Source: Bartonella sp. DB5-6
Lineage (GTDB): Bacteria; Pseudomonadota; Alphaproteobacteria; Rhizobiales; Rhizobiaceae
Direction: 5' to 3'
DNA: 64,000 nucleotides
Assembly (NCBI RefSeq): GCF_000278115.1
Contig: NZ_JH725119.1
Location: 112,220-176,219 of the forward strand
Shown here: piece by piece, positions 51,950-59,536 of the stretch
Layout: every line of letters starts with the position of its first letter
How positions within the stretch are numbered: the stretch's first letter is position 1
Translations under genes and position numbers: made by a program
Notes under the pieces: generated by a model
Databases searched by the model: none
The model's input: the letters and a program-made list of their open reading frames with translations, nothing else
Told to the model about the DNA's origin: nothing

Positions 51950-52407
51950 TATTTACTAATAAAAAATATAATTAACAATATAAAAATAATAAAAATGCAG
52001 ATAATTTACTACATTGCTTGTTTATTATTAATTTTTTTATATTATATAATGGTACGTTTATAAAAGTATACATAAAACAAACAGTTATAAAAACTCATCT
52101 TTTTCGTACGTCTTTTTTGTTTTCTTCAATATAAACAGTTTCTGAAATGGATACTCCCACAACTTCTTCAACGAAGCTTTTACCAAAATGGAAAAATTAA
52201 AAAGAAACAGAAATTGCGCTTAAAATATTCAGATCGAATTTAACTAACTTACAACGAATATGCTATATCCTTGACAAGAAGGCAAAAATTAACCATTTTG
52301 CTATTCATTCCAATTATGAGCATTTTATCATCTTTTTTATAAATACTCTATATTGTATAATTGATGTGGCAAAAAACTCTGACGAATGGAGCTATTGGAA
52401 TATAATC
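51950..52407. other. AT-rich intergenic region upstream of cpdR
   Basis: I see no gene in these 458 bp. The first half is extremely AT-rich. Near the cpdR end there is TTGACA (52271) and a TTAACCAT sequence (52289-52296) that resembles a CtrA half-site of alphaproteobacteria. Both are candidate control elements only. Confidence 0.35.
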
Positions 52408-52770
52408 ATGAAACGAATCCTGCTCGCAGAAGATGATAACGATATGCGTCGCTTTCTAGCGAAAGCTTTAGAACGTGCAGGCTACGAAGTCGCCGATTTC
52501 GATAACGGTGCGAGCGCATATGAACGTTTACAGGAAGAACCGTTTTCCCTTCTACTTACTGATATTGTGATGCCGGAAATGGACGGTATCGAATTGGCAC
52601 GACGCGCTACTGAAATTGATCCTGATTTACGCGTGATGTTTATTACAGGTTTCGCAGCAGTTGCACTCAATTCAAATAGCGATGCCCCTCCTGATGCAAA
52701 AGTGCTTTCTAAACCGTTTCACTTGCGTGAACTTGTTAATGAAGTTGAAAAGATACTTATAGCTGCTTAA
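52408..52770 (+). CDS. cpdR: Single-domain response regulator, CpdR type
   Basis: This is a 120-residue stand-alone receiver domain. Acidic pocket residues are in LLAEDDND, the phosphorylated aspartate is D52 in LTDIVMPEMDG, and the conserved threonine and lysine are in FITGF and LSKPFH. There is no output domain. In Caulobacter and Sinorhizobium CpdR, when unphosphorylated, directs ClpXP to degrade cell-cycle regulators, and its phosphorylation comes from the CckA-ChpT relay. ATG at 52408 gives the normal N-terminus MKRILLAEDD. A frame from 52366 adds 14 residues not typical of the family. A tRNA-Val gene follows 100 bp downstream. Confidence 0.88.
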   Translation: MKRILLAEDDNDMRRFLAKALERAGYEVADFDNGASAYERLQEEPFSLLLTDIVMPEMDGIELARRATEIDPDLRVMFITGFAAVALNSNSDAPPDAKVLSKPFHLRELVNEVEKILIAA

Positions 52771-52870
52771 AAGGAGCTATGTTTCTAAGTTATTCGTGAC
52801 GAATTAAATAGAAAATTAAATTAGGCATTGACGTTTGTCATTCTATGTGATGTATGCAACGTTATTAAAT

Positions 52871-52945
<75 letters not shown>

Positions 52946-53265
52946 TGTAACTTTATATATCTATTAAGTTATTGATATTATATATCTTTTTTAAGGTTCG
53001 GGATGCGTAAATAAAAATTGGGGAATAGGATTTTTAACATTTCTCTACAACAGTAGCATTTTCTTTTCTTTGCGCTTCGCTAATCATTTCTAATAATGGT
53101 TTGAATGCTTCTAAATCCTCTAAAATTCTAACAAACATGCCAGCAGTTTCACGTTGCAACGGAGTAGAAGGCTTTATTATGATGCTTTTTCGACAAGAAT
53201 AGGCTGCTTTTTTTAAGAGAGAAGCCATAGCTTTATCTAAACCATAGAGCTCTATGATCTTTTCC
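52946..53265. repeat. Post-tRNA-Val repeat, copy 2 (partner 49541-49866)
   Basis: This is the partner of the repeat behind tRNA-Val(UAC). In this copy the regulator gene is complete and the sequence continues into the toxin-antitoxin and lysis genes. Similarity begins within the last bases of the tRNA (CGCCCACCAT) and continues with small indels. Confidence 0.85.
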
Positions 53266-53411
53266 TCCAGTCCTACAGGAACAGATCTTTTGCCAATTTC
53301 TACAGAAGATAGAAATGATACAGATATGTCTAATTTCTTAGCCATATCTAAGAGACGTTCGGAGTGATCAATGCGAAGTTTGCGTAAAATTTTACCAAAG
53401 GATGTAAGCAT
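53034..53411 (-). CDS. XRE-family helix-turn-helix regulator
   Basis: This 125-residue protein has an N-terminal HTH_3 domain: FGKILRKLRIDHSERLLDMAKKLDISVSFLSSVEIGKRSVP. The helix pair around residues 20-40 and the SFLSSVEIGKR recognition segment are typical of phage-type and antitoxin-type regulators. The C-terminal half is helical and of unknown role. ATG at 53411 has AGGA eight bases before it, and an upstream start at 53453 has nothing better. It is divergent from the relB-like gene with about 200 bp between, which includes a perfect palindrome. It may control the island's remaining genes. A truncated copy is at 49630-49863. Confidence 0.82.
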   Translation of the reverse strand: MLTSFGKILRKLRIDHSERLLDMAKKLDISVSFLSSVEIGKRSVPVGLEEKIIELYGLDKAMASLLKKAAYSCRKSIIIKPSTPLQRETAGMFVRILEDLEAFKPLLEMISEAQRKENATVVEKC

Positions 53412-53566
53412 CAAAAAAGTCCTGTTAGAGAAAAAATATTTCTTCTGATTCAAACAAATCTTTTTATGATTTTCCTCAATTATTACGAATCAAGAGTTCT
53501 TTTCGGGGTATTTTTTTAGCAAAACCAGAAGTCCAAAGTGTTTTTAGTTATAAAAAGTTAACTTAG

Positions 53567-53581
53567 AGCTACAATGTAGCT
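53567..53581. promoter_or_regulatory. Palindromic operator candidate before the toxin-antitoxin pair
   Basis: AGCTACA-A-TGTAGCT is a perfect inverted repeat with 7-bp arms, 36 bp before the antitoxin start. RelB/DinJ-type antitoxins bind such repeats to repress their own operon. Assignment to this antitoxin, rather than to the divergent XRE regulator, is inferred from position. Confidence 0.45.
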
Positions 53582-53617
53582 ACCTCATAATAAAGATTAA
53601 TGAATGAAGAATTTACC

Positions 53618-53875
53618 ATGAAAGCTGACTCTATCGTTCGCGCCCGTATCCCCACTGAAATGAAAAAACAAGCAATGATCACCCTAGAGCGTATGGGTTT
53701 AAGTGCTTCAGATCTCATCCGCATGACATTTTTGCGTGGAGCTGAAGAAGGCTGCTTACCTTTCGATGTCAAAGTACCCAATAGCGCCACACGCAAAGCC
53801 ATAAAAGAACTAGACGAGGGAAAAGGTAAAACATTCGAAAACGCAGACGCGCTATTTAAAGACTTGGGTATCTGA
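53618..53875 (+). CDS. RelB/DinJ-family antitoxin
   Basis: This 85-residue protein has an N-terminal ribbon-helix-helix domain (VRARIPTEMKKQAMITLERMG, then LSASDLIRMTFLRG) and a C-terminal arm that in DinJ wraps the toxin. The ATG at 53618 matches the usual MKADSIVRARI beginning. An in-frame ATG at 53600 adds six residues. The stop is one base before the ATG of the toxin frame, the usual coupling of dinJ-yafQ operons. The antitoxin frame is intact although the toxin is interrupted. Confidence 0.88.
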   Translation: MKADSIVRARIPTEMKKQAMITLERMGLSASDLIRMTFLRGAEEGCLPFDVKVPNSATRKAIKELDEGKGKTFENADALFKDLGI

Positions 53876-53876
53876 T

Positions 53877-54149
53877 ATGCTGACACCTATTCGTTCAGTA
53901 CAATTCAAGCGTGACGTACGCAAAGTAGAAAAACACGGTAAAAATATGAATAAACTGCGTACACTATTGAGCCTATTGATTGAAGAAAAAACATTACCGA
54001 AATATTATTGCGACCACCCCTTAAAAGGCTCTTGAGCTGGTTGCCGTGATAGTCATATCGAACCAGATTGGCTGCTGATTTATAGAATTGAAAAAGACAA
54101 ATTACATCTTGTCCGTACAGGAATTCACGCTGACCTTTTTCAAAGATAA
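53877..54149 (+). pseudogene. YafQ-type mRNA interferase toxin, interrupted by an in-frame TGA
   Basis: The frame starts with ATG at 53877 and reads MLTPIRSVQFKRDVRKVEKHG to codon 52. It hits TGA at 54033-54035, then goes on AGCRDSHIEPDWLLIYRI to TAA at 54147. Family members have tryptophan at the interrupted place (HPLKGxWxGxR), so a single TGG to TGA change explains it. Catalytic residues known from E. coli YafQ are all still encoded: histidine in CDHPL, H and D in SHIEPD, H in RTGIHADLF. The truncated 52-residue product would lack most of the active site. Decay looks recent. Confidence 0.88.
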
Positions 54150-54248
54150 CATAATGCTAACCATTTCATGATGCGTGACATCATCTTTAAGCCTTGATAG
54201 GTCTCTATCATCTCATAAAGCAGCTGTTGTTCTGTTTCTGTAAGATCT

Positions 54249-54473
54249 TTATCTTTGCTGCTTCGTTTCTTGACCATCTTTCCAACCACATAAATGTGCT
54301 CCCTGCTTGTTATGCTTTAAAATATCTCTTGCAAGGTTAGAACTGATGACCGCAACATCCTGATTATCAAGATAAATTGGCAACCAGCCAACACAAGAAA
54401 CAGACCTATTTGCTGCGCACCCAACAAGAAAGTTCAGTACGCACATCAACATCACTTTTCTGATTAACTTCAT
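54249..54473 (-). CDS. Small lipoprotein, probable outer spanin (Rz1-like)
   Basis: This 74-residue protein has a signal sequence (MKLIRKVMLMCVLNF) and a lipobox LVGC at about residues 16-20, so a short mature lipoprotein is predicted. The remainder, with GWLPIYLDNQD and ILKHNKQGAHLCGW, is like small lipoproteins encoded next to endolysins in alphaproteobacterial phages. ATG at 54473 follows GAGG at good spacing. It starts inside the preceding membrane-protein gene in another frame (68-bp overlap), the hallmark layout of Rz/Rz1 pairs that fuse inner and outer membrane at lysis. The function is inferred from layout. Confidence 0.65.
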   Translation of the reverse strand: MKLIRKVMLMCVLNFLVGCAANRSVSCVGWLPIYLDNQDVAVISSNLARDILKHNKQGAHLCGWKDGQETKQQR

Positions 54474-54633
54474 TTTCAACCTCAAGCCGTGTCATAGCTG
54501 TCTTTAACGCATTCTCTGTTTGCTTATGCCATCCGCTTTTCTTGCCAAGGTGAAAGGCTTTCGCTAAAGCCATAAAAAAAACGGCTAAAGCCGCTGTAAA
54601 CATAAGAAAATATTTCTTAAACCAAAAAATCAC
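54406..54633 (-). CDS. Small inner-membrane phage protein, probable inner spanin (Rz-like)
   Basis: This is a 75-residue protein with an N-terminal membrane segment (residues about 8-25, FLMFTAALAVFFMALAKAF) followed by a charged, helical periplasmic part with VENEVNQKSDVDVRTEL. It starts with GTG, overlapping the endolysin stop (GTGA), and its 3' end overlaps the lipoprotein gene in a different frame. Order endolysin, membrane protein, nested lipoprotein is that of a phage lysis cassette. The length is short for a coiled-coil inner spanin, so this is a probable and not a certain call. Confidence 0.62.
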   Translation of the reverse strand: MIFWFKKYFLMFTAALAVFFMALAKAFHLGKKSGWHKQTENALKTAMTRLEVENEVNQKSDVDVRTELSCWVRSK

Positions 54634-55292
54634 AAGCGTTGCTCCCTAAATCGCTTGGCTACAAACACTATGCCTGTACATGCCGCTAAAACCATTATTC
54701 CTGCTAATGCCCATTGGATAGGACCATTGCCCGCCAACAAACCTCCAAGACCTGAACAAGAGCCTATAATTGGTGCAAGCGCTTCTATTTTGAGAAGTCC
54801 TGTTGCTGCTTTCGTTTCTACTCTTTGATAATTAGAAGAAACATAACTTCCTTTCGCCCATAACCCTGCTTCCGCTGCTCTACGGTTTGCAAGCCCTTGA
54901 AGAGGTTTTCCACCTACCTTATTCCATTTCTGTAATTCTGTTGGAACAGCCTCATAATCTCCCTTATTCAGTTTTTTCAACAACGTCGAGTGACAAAAGG
55001 CTTTAATCCCTACATTATAGCAAAACGATACTAATGCCGCGAACTGTTCATCCGTTAGCGAAACTGTTACAGCTTTCTCAACGGCTGTCTCAAATTGCTT
55101 TAAATCCTCACAAAGAATTTCTTCTGCTTGCTGTCGTGTAATACACATCCCTTTTTTGACAAGCGGTTTACCAGCTTTGCTCGTGTGTCCATAACCAATG
55201 GTCCACACGCATGCTATATCTTGATAGGCATTCAACCGTAAACCTTCCCATTGTTTGATAAGTGTAAGTCCTTCTGATGATATTCTTCTCAT
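54630..55292 (-). CDS. Phage endolysin, T4-type lysozyme (GH24) with C-terminal membrane segment
   Basis: This is a 220-residue muramidase. The E-8aa-D-5aa-T catalytic pattern is complete: E16 in QWEGLRL, D25 in AYQDIA and T31 in VWTIGYGHT. The GH24 domain ends around residue 150 (LANRRAAEAGLW). A linker and a hydrophobic C-terminal segment (ALAGIMVLAACTGIVFVA), followed by a basic tail, would anchor the protein in the membrane. ATG at 55292 follows GGAG at six bases, and upstream in-frame starts (55304, 55337) lack a site. No separate holin gene is visible beside it. Confidence 0.88.
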   Translation of the reverse strand: MRRISSEGLTLIKQWEGLRLNAYQDIACVWTIGYGHTSKAGKPLVKKGMCITRQQAEEILCEDLKQFETAVEKAVTVSLTDEQFAALVSFCYNVGIKAFCHSTLLKKLNKGDYEAVPTELQKWNKVGGKPLQGLANRRAAEAGLWAKGSYVSSNYQRVETKAATGLLKIEALAPIIGSCSGLGGLLAGNGPIQWALAGIMVLAACTGIVFVAKRFREQRL

Positions 55293-55367
55293 CTGCTTCT
55301 CCATAAAAAAAGCCCCACACAAGGTGAGGCACTCCAAAAGATATTGTTGTTTATGCTTATAACGATT

Positions 55368-55517
55368 TTATTCCCTATTTTCTTTGATCAATTGCTCCAC
55401 CTCTTCAACACTAAAGCCAAGAGCAAAGATCGGCGCATATTCGCTTTCCTGTAATTCATATTGTATGCGCTTTTCTAAAAAAACTCCCTCTAAACCAATC
55501 GGCATTTCTGTTACCAT
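55368..55517 (-). CDS. Small phage-region ORF, unknown
   Basis: This 49-codon frame (MVTEMPIGLEGVFLEKR...) ends at TAA 55368. It is in a different frame from the transposase fragment and overlaps its end by a few bases. The same frame is open further upstream (EEGIEDERHKIDMVTEM) to about 55560, so this could be the true C-terminal tail of the Mu-type transposase after a frameshift, or a separate small gene. The end LGFSVEEVEQLIKENRE is helical. I do not recognise a family. Confidence 0.35.
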   Translation of the reverse strand: MVTEMPIGLEGVFLEKRIQYELQESEYAPIFALGFSVEEVEQLIKENRE

Positions 55518-55909
55518 ATCAATCTTATGCCTCTCATCTTCAATGCCTTCTTCCCCTTCACATATTCTTTACGCAAACGCCCATTGAGACGCGCCGCATG
55601 CTGGTCGTAAAAGCCAACATCCGCAAGACATGGTGCCAAACAAAGCAACCGATTGTTCAAGTCATAACCCCGTAAATCCTGATGCAAATTATCCGGATCA
55701 AAGCGTACAATCACCTTTTGCCCTGCATGCTCATTCAACGCCCGCGCCCAATAACGATTGCCATAAAAATGGATCTCGCCCGTACCCTTTTGCGCACGCA
55801 ACGCCTCAGAGGTTAAAAGCCATAAAGCCCGTTGTGCTGCCGTTGCTTGCCTAATAATCGTCCCCTCGGCTTGCAAACTCTCAGTAAAGGTCTCATCAAA
55901 ACTGCGACC
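55511..55909 (-). pseudogene. Mu-type phage transposase (MuA), C-terminal fragment
   Basis: The visible frame begins at the codon after an in-frame TAG (55910-55912) as GRSFDETFTESLQAEGTIIR and ends at 55511. The part from FYGNRYWARALNEHAG to RFDPDNLHQDLRGYDLNNR matches the C-terminal beta-barrel domain of MuA-like transposases, followed by HAARLNGRLRKEYVKG. The N-terminal DNA-binding and DDE catalytic domains are absent. A frameshift near 55560 may have cut off the last residues. This is a remnant of a transposable phage with no transposition ability of its own. Confidence 0.78.
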
Positions 55910-56357
55910 CTAGTTTCACCGAGCGCAAACAATTTGCTGAACATCTTGCAGCACCTAAAAATACTATGTGTAATTATAAAACTGGTTTGCGCGAACCACC
56001 TGTATCAATGTTGGTAATTTACAAAAATATTTGCGGTGTATCTGTGGAATGGCTAGCTACAAGTGAAGGTGAGATGTTTAGTGACACAGCAAAAGCTGTA
56101 GGGGTTTAAACCGCAAACTACCCCTGCCGGACTCATAAAAAAGCTTAGTCGCGTGGCTTATCCAATTTATCGCGAAGCAAAAATTAAACTTCCCCCCTGA
56201 AGATATAGCGAAATTAGCAGCTGAGCTTTGTATAAAGTTGCAAGAGGTTTTTCAAAACATCAACGATAGCGGAAAAGCAGAACTTACTTTGCCTCTTCTG
56301 AAATTGCATTTAAAGCGTCAAATAGAAGCTGAAGATGCACATCTGGAAACTACATAA
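55910..56357 (+). pseudogene. Phage repressor-like (CI/XRE) fragment, frameshifted
   Basis: The plus-strand frame reads FTERKQFAEHLAAPKNTMCNY then VSVEWLATSEGEMF and a stop at 56107-56109. This is the second half of an XRE-type repressor HTH domain (the SVEWLATGEGEM motif is common in phage repressors). Further on, KLSRVAYPIYREAKIKLPP and, in another frame, PEDIAKLAAELCIKLQEVF continue to 56357, as expected for a broken C-terminus. The N-terminus is missing at the junction with the transposase fragment (55910). The divergent repressor-transposase order is that of Mu-like phages. Confidence 0.65.
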
Positions 56358-56572
56358 GATACACTTAATGCCTCTCTAAAATAAAAAATACAAGCACATT
56401 TCTCTTTACATTAAGAATGTTATATTAACGCATTGTTTTTTAATAATTATATTTTCAAAAATAGAAACGCGCCATATGGCGTATATCTTTTTTGCTTTTT
56501 AGGTTATTTGGGGCTGATTTTAGAGTCAATGGAACTTTTGGATTGTTTTTTTCAAAGGGTCTTAAAAGGCGG

Positions 56573-56826
56573 TTTTCTAGGCTTTTACAGACTTAAAAAA
56601 AACTTCAGAGCTTTTTCAAAGACCTTTCAAAGCCTTCTCTTATTTTTTCCACCAATTTCCGATTTTTACGATTTTTCATTCTTTTTGGCAATTTTATGTG
56701 TCAAAATCCAATTTCACAAAACACGTAGTTAATGGTAAAAAATAGCCATAAAAACAAAAAATTACCACATACTCTTACCTAATTCTACCTCTTCCAACTT
56801 AGTACAAAACCTACTGTCAAACTACA
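56573..56826. repeat. Island-end repeat, copy 2 (partner 49860-50106)
   Basis: The segment from TTTTCTAGGCTTTTACAGAC to GTCAAACTACA is the second copy of the roughly 245-bp repeat described at 49860-50106, in direct orientation and somewhat diverged. It ends the prophage remnant. A 99-codon frame that crosses it (56433-56732) is low-complexity (F, L rich) and not convincing. Confidence 0.85.
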
Positions 56827-57290
56827 AAGAGTATCGAACGAAAACAAAAATCTATCGATATCATCTCCATATATGTCAAAACATTCCTATAACTAAATTG
56901 GAAGGATACTGAAAAAATTTTCGCTAACTATAACACACTCTCTCTATTATATTATAAATCAGTATAAAAAAACAAAACAACACATTCTTTAATTATAAAT
57001 AATGTTTTTATTTATTCACATGTTTTAAATAGAGTATACACCAATAGATATGAAATAATAAAATTTTCAAAGTCACTTTTAATGAGTAATACGAATGATA
57101 AGTCCTTTTAAGGAATTTTTAAATTATACCAGATATGTAAAATATTTTCATTTTAAAAAATAAAAATATTTAAAATCCTCTCTTACTTTTGCAAGAGTAT
57201 TGCTTGTGTTTCTCTTTTCCTTATTTAAAGCGAGAAAAAATCGAAAAGAAGAAAAGATTCTAAGCCCATGATTCCTTCTAAAGATTTTAC
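56827..57290. other. AT-rich spacer between prophage remnant and rhlE
   Basis: No gene or clear signal is seen in these 464 bp. The stretch is strongly AT-rich with scattered stops in all frames. A short stem (TCCTT-TT-AAGGA, about 57101-57112) is too weak to call a terminator. Confidence 0.4.
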
Positions 57291-58706
57291 TCAAGCTGCC
57301 TTCTTCACTGACTTACGAAAACGCAAAGACTTTGCGCGCTTTGCAGATGCCTTTGTTTTTTTGTGTCTTTCATTTGGAGATGGAGAATTTTTGCCCTGTA
57401 ATTGTTCAGTTTTATCTTTACAATTCAAAAATCGCTTCTGACGTTTAGATTTTCTAAAACAAAATTTACTGTTTTCGTTTTTTTCACCTTCTGGCACAAT
57501 CGGCTTTTCTGGAAATGCAGCAAACTGTACTGGAACAGCTTCACGCACTAACCGCATAGAAATCAAGCGCTCTACAGCACGCAACCGCGCTCCTTCTACT
57601 CCTTCATCAAAAAGTGTGAATGCTTCACCAGACGCACCATTACGTCCTGTACGACCGATACGATGCACATAACTTTCAGCTTCATCTGGTAAATCATAAT
57701 TAATAACGTGGCTTATTCCTAGTACATCAATACCGCGCGCTGCAATATCTGTCGCAACAAGAACCCGCACAGCCTGTTCACGAAAAGCTTTCAAAGCAGA
57801 CTGGCGAGCACTTTGCGATTTATTTCCATGAATTGTTGCAACAGAATACCCTATCTTTGTTAAAGTACGTGTAACAGCATCAGCGCCGTGTTTAGTTCGA
57901 GTAAAAACAATGACCGAAGTAAGAGCCGGATTTGTCAAAAGTTTACCTAAAACATTCTTTTTTTCACTGGTAGGGACGCAATATAATTTCTGAGTGATTT
58001 CTGCAACAGTCGTCCCTTGAGGAGTAACCTCTATTGTTACTGGCTCATTGAGCAAACACTTCGCAAGTACATTGATTTCTTTCGGCATTGTCGCAGAAAA
58101 AAGTGCTGTCTGACGCTCTGGATGTAAAAGCTTTGCAATTTGCTGTACATCATTAATAAAACCCATATCTAACATACGGTCTGCTTCATCCAGAACTAAA
58201 AAACGAGATTGAGAAAGATCAACGCATTTTTCACGAACAAGATCTCTTAAACGCCCTGGCGTTGCTATCAAAACATCCACACCAGCTTCTATGCGTTTAA
58301 TTTGTTTTAAACGTGATACCCCACCAAAAATAAGACATGTCGAAAGATGCGTTCCCCTCGCAGCAACACGAATTGTTTCATCAATCTGAACAGCGAGTTC
58401 ACGCGTAGGAACCAAAATCAAAGCCCGCGCAGTTTTGGGGCAACGTTTATCACCCAAAATCAAAATCTGACTGAGAATAGGTAAACTAAACGCCAAGGTC
58501 TTCCCAGAACCTGTCTGTGCAATACCTAACATATCACGCCCACTCAACATCACCGGAATAGCTTTTTCTTGAATAGGTGTAGGTTTACCCATACCAGCCA
58601 TGAGCAAATTTTTACTCAAAAGAGCAGACAAACCCAACTTTATAAAAACGTTTTCTCTATTTATAGTCAAAATAAAATCTTTCCTCAGCTCAACGACTCT
58701 AAACAA
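57291..58706 (-). CDS. rhlE: DEAD-box ATP-dependent RNA helicase, RhlE type
   Basis: This 471-residue RNA helicase has the full motif set: Q motif GKPTPIQEKAIP, Walker A AQTGSGKT, GG and PTRELAVQ, LDEADRMLD, SATMP, ARGIDV and HRIGRTGRNG. The C-terminal roughly 80 residues are basic and disordered, as in RhlE proteins that bind RNA or the degradosome. The start is unsure. The longest frame begins with TTG at 58706, but TTG at 58670 (residue 13) has GAGG upstream and gives a more typical N-terminus. No ATG fits before the Q motif. It probably serves in ribosome assembly or RNA decay. Confidence 0.9.
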   Translation of the reverse strand: MFRVVELRKDFILTINRENVFIKLGLSALLSKNLLMAGMGKPTPIQEKAIPVMLSGRDMLGIAQTGSGKTLAFSLPILSQILILGDKRCPKTARALILVPTRELAVQIDETIRVAARGTHLSTCLIFGGVSRLKQIKRIEAGVDVLIATPGRLRDLVREKCVDLSQSRFLVLDEADRMLDMGFINDVQQIAKLLHPERQTALFSATMPKEINVLAKCLLNEPVTIEVTPQGTTVAEITQKLYCVPTSEKKNVLGKLLTNPALTSVIVFTRTKHGADAVTRTLTKIGYSVATIHGNKSQSARQSALKAFREQAVRVLVATDIAARGIDVLGISHVINYDLPDEAESYVHRIGRTGRNGASGEAFTLFDEGVEGARLRAVERLISMRLVREAVPVQFAAFPEKPIVPEGEKNENSKFCFRKSKRQKRFLNCKDKTEQLQGKNSPSPNERHKKTKASAKRAKSLRFRKSVKKAA

Positions 58707-58968
58707 GTAACAAGCTGAACTCTGTTACCCAAGAATCCGCGCAAAAAAGACCTTGATATTACAAATTCGTGAAGCAACGCTTGAAAGAGCGATTTGCGCA
58801 CCCAATGAACACCTTGAAAAAAGGAGAAAGGTGCATAAACCCCATCCTACTAAAGAGCCAATTAACCATCTTAAACACCTTTACTTATATTATCGTAGAA
58901 TTATGACAAAAAAGCAAGCGCTTTGAGAAAGTTATTTATTATAATAAGAAACACGATGTTTTAACCAC

Positions 58969-59499
58969 TTATTTCTTTATTATTATCTCCTTCGGTAAAT
59001 GTACCCTATTAAAATCAGGATAAATTTCTAGAAAAACTGGATTTTGTACAGTTTTCTGGCCACCATAGATTAAATACCATTGCGTTTTATCAAAAATCGC
59101 CAAAGTTTTATATCGCATGATGCGATCTTTCATCTCAAGCGTAGTCGGGATTAAAGCATACAAAGTACCTTTATCAGTTTGCAAATAGTCTATGTTTTTT
59201 TCACTTAAACGATAAGCACCATCAGGCAAATTCTCAAATTGAACATGCAGCTGTTGAAGAAAACTGTGACGTAAACTATCCTCTGTTGTATTCAATCGGC
59301 GCGCCATTTCTTTATAAAGCCGATCAGGCATATAAGCGGAAATAGGTGCAAAATTCCTATTTTTTAACGCACTATTAACATCAACAACTAATCTTAAAAG
59401 CTCAGCTTTTTGTACTATCACTGGTTCAGATGCTAAACTCTGTTTAGCAACACTTAAAAACAAGAACAGTCCCAGTAAAAAGCAAAAAACAGATTCCAT
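58969..59499 (-). CDS. Exported protein of unknown function
   Basis: This is a 176-residue protein with a clear signal peptide (residues 1-24, VFCFLLGLFLFLSVAKQSLA) and cleavage probably after LAS. The mature part has alternating helix and strand segments, with YKEMARRLNTTEDSLRHSF, then MKDRIMRYKTLAIFDKTQWYLIYGG. The latter looks like a small beta-sheet fold seen in periplasmic NTF2-like or DUF proteins, but I cannot assign a family. No cysteine motif or metal site is seen. It lies downstream of ilvA on the same strand with a 37-bp gap, so cotranscription is likely. Confidence 0.72.
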   Translation of the reverse strand: MESVFCFLLGLFLFLSVAKQSLASEPVIVQKAELLRLVVDVNSALKNRNFAPISAYMPDRLYKEMARRLNTTEDSLRHSFLQQLHVQFENLPDGAYRLSEKNIDYLQTDKGTLYALIPTTLEMKDRIMRYKTLAIFDKTQWYLIYGGQKTVQNPVFLEIYPDFNRVHLPKEIIIKK

Positions 59500-59536
59500 T
59501 CTTAATATTTCTCATTTCAGCAAAAATTTTAGTTTA

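Noticed and set aside
54033..54035. TGA inside the YafQ-type toxin as a selenocysteine or read-through codon
   Set aside because: The family has tryptophan here, no selenocysteine-insertion hairpin is evident after the codon, and a one-base nonsense mutation is the simpler explanation.
53034..54149. XRE regulator plus toxin-antitoxin genes as a three-part toxin-antitoxin-regulator system
   Set aside because: The regulator is divergent, about 200 bp away, and occurs without the pair (truncated) in the other island copy, so a functional unit is not supported.
56433..56732. 99-codon plus-strand frame across the island-end repeat
   Set aside because: It is phenylalanine/leucine-rich low complexity from an AT-rich repeat, and the other repeat copy does not keep the frame.
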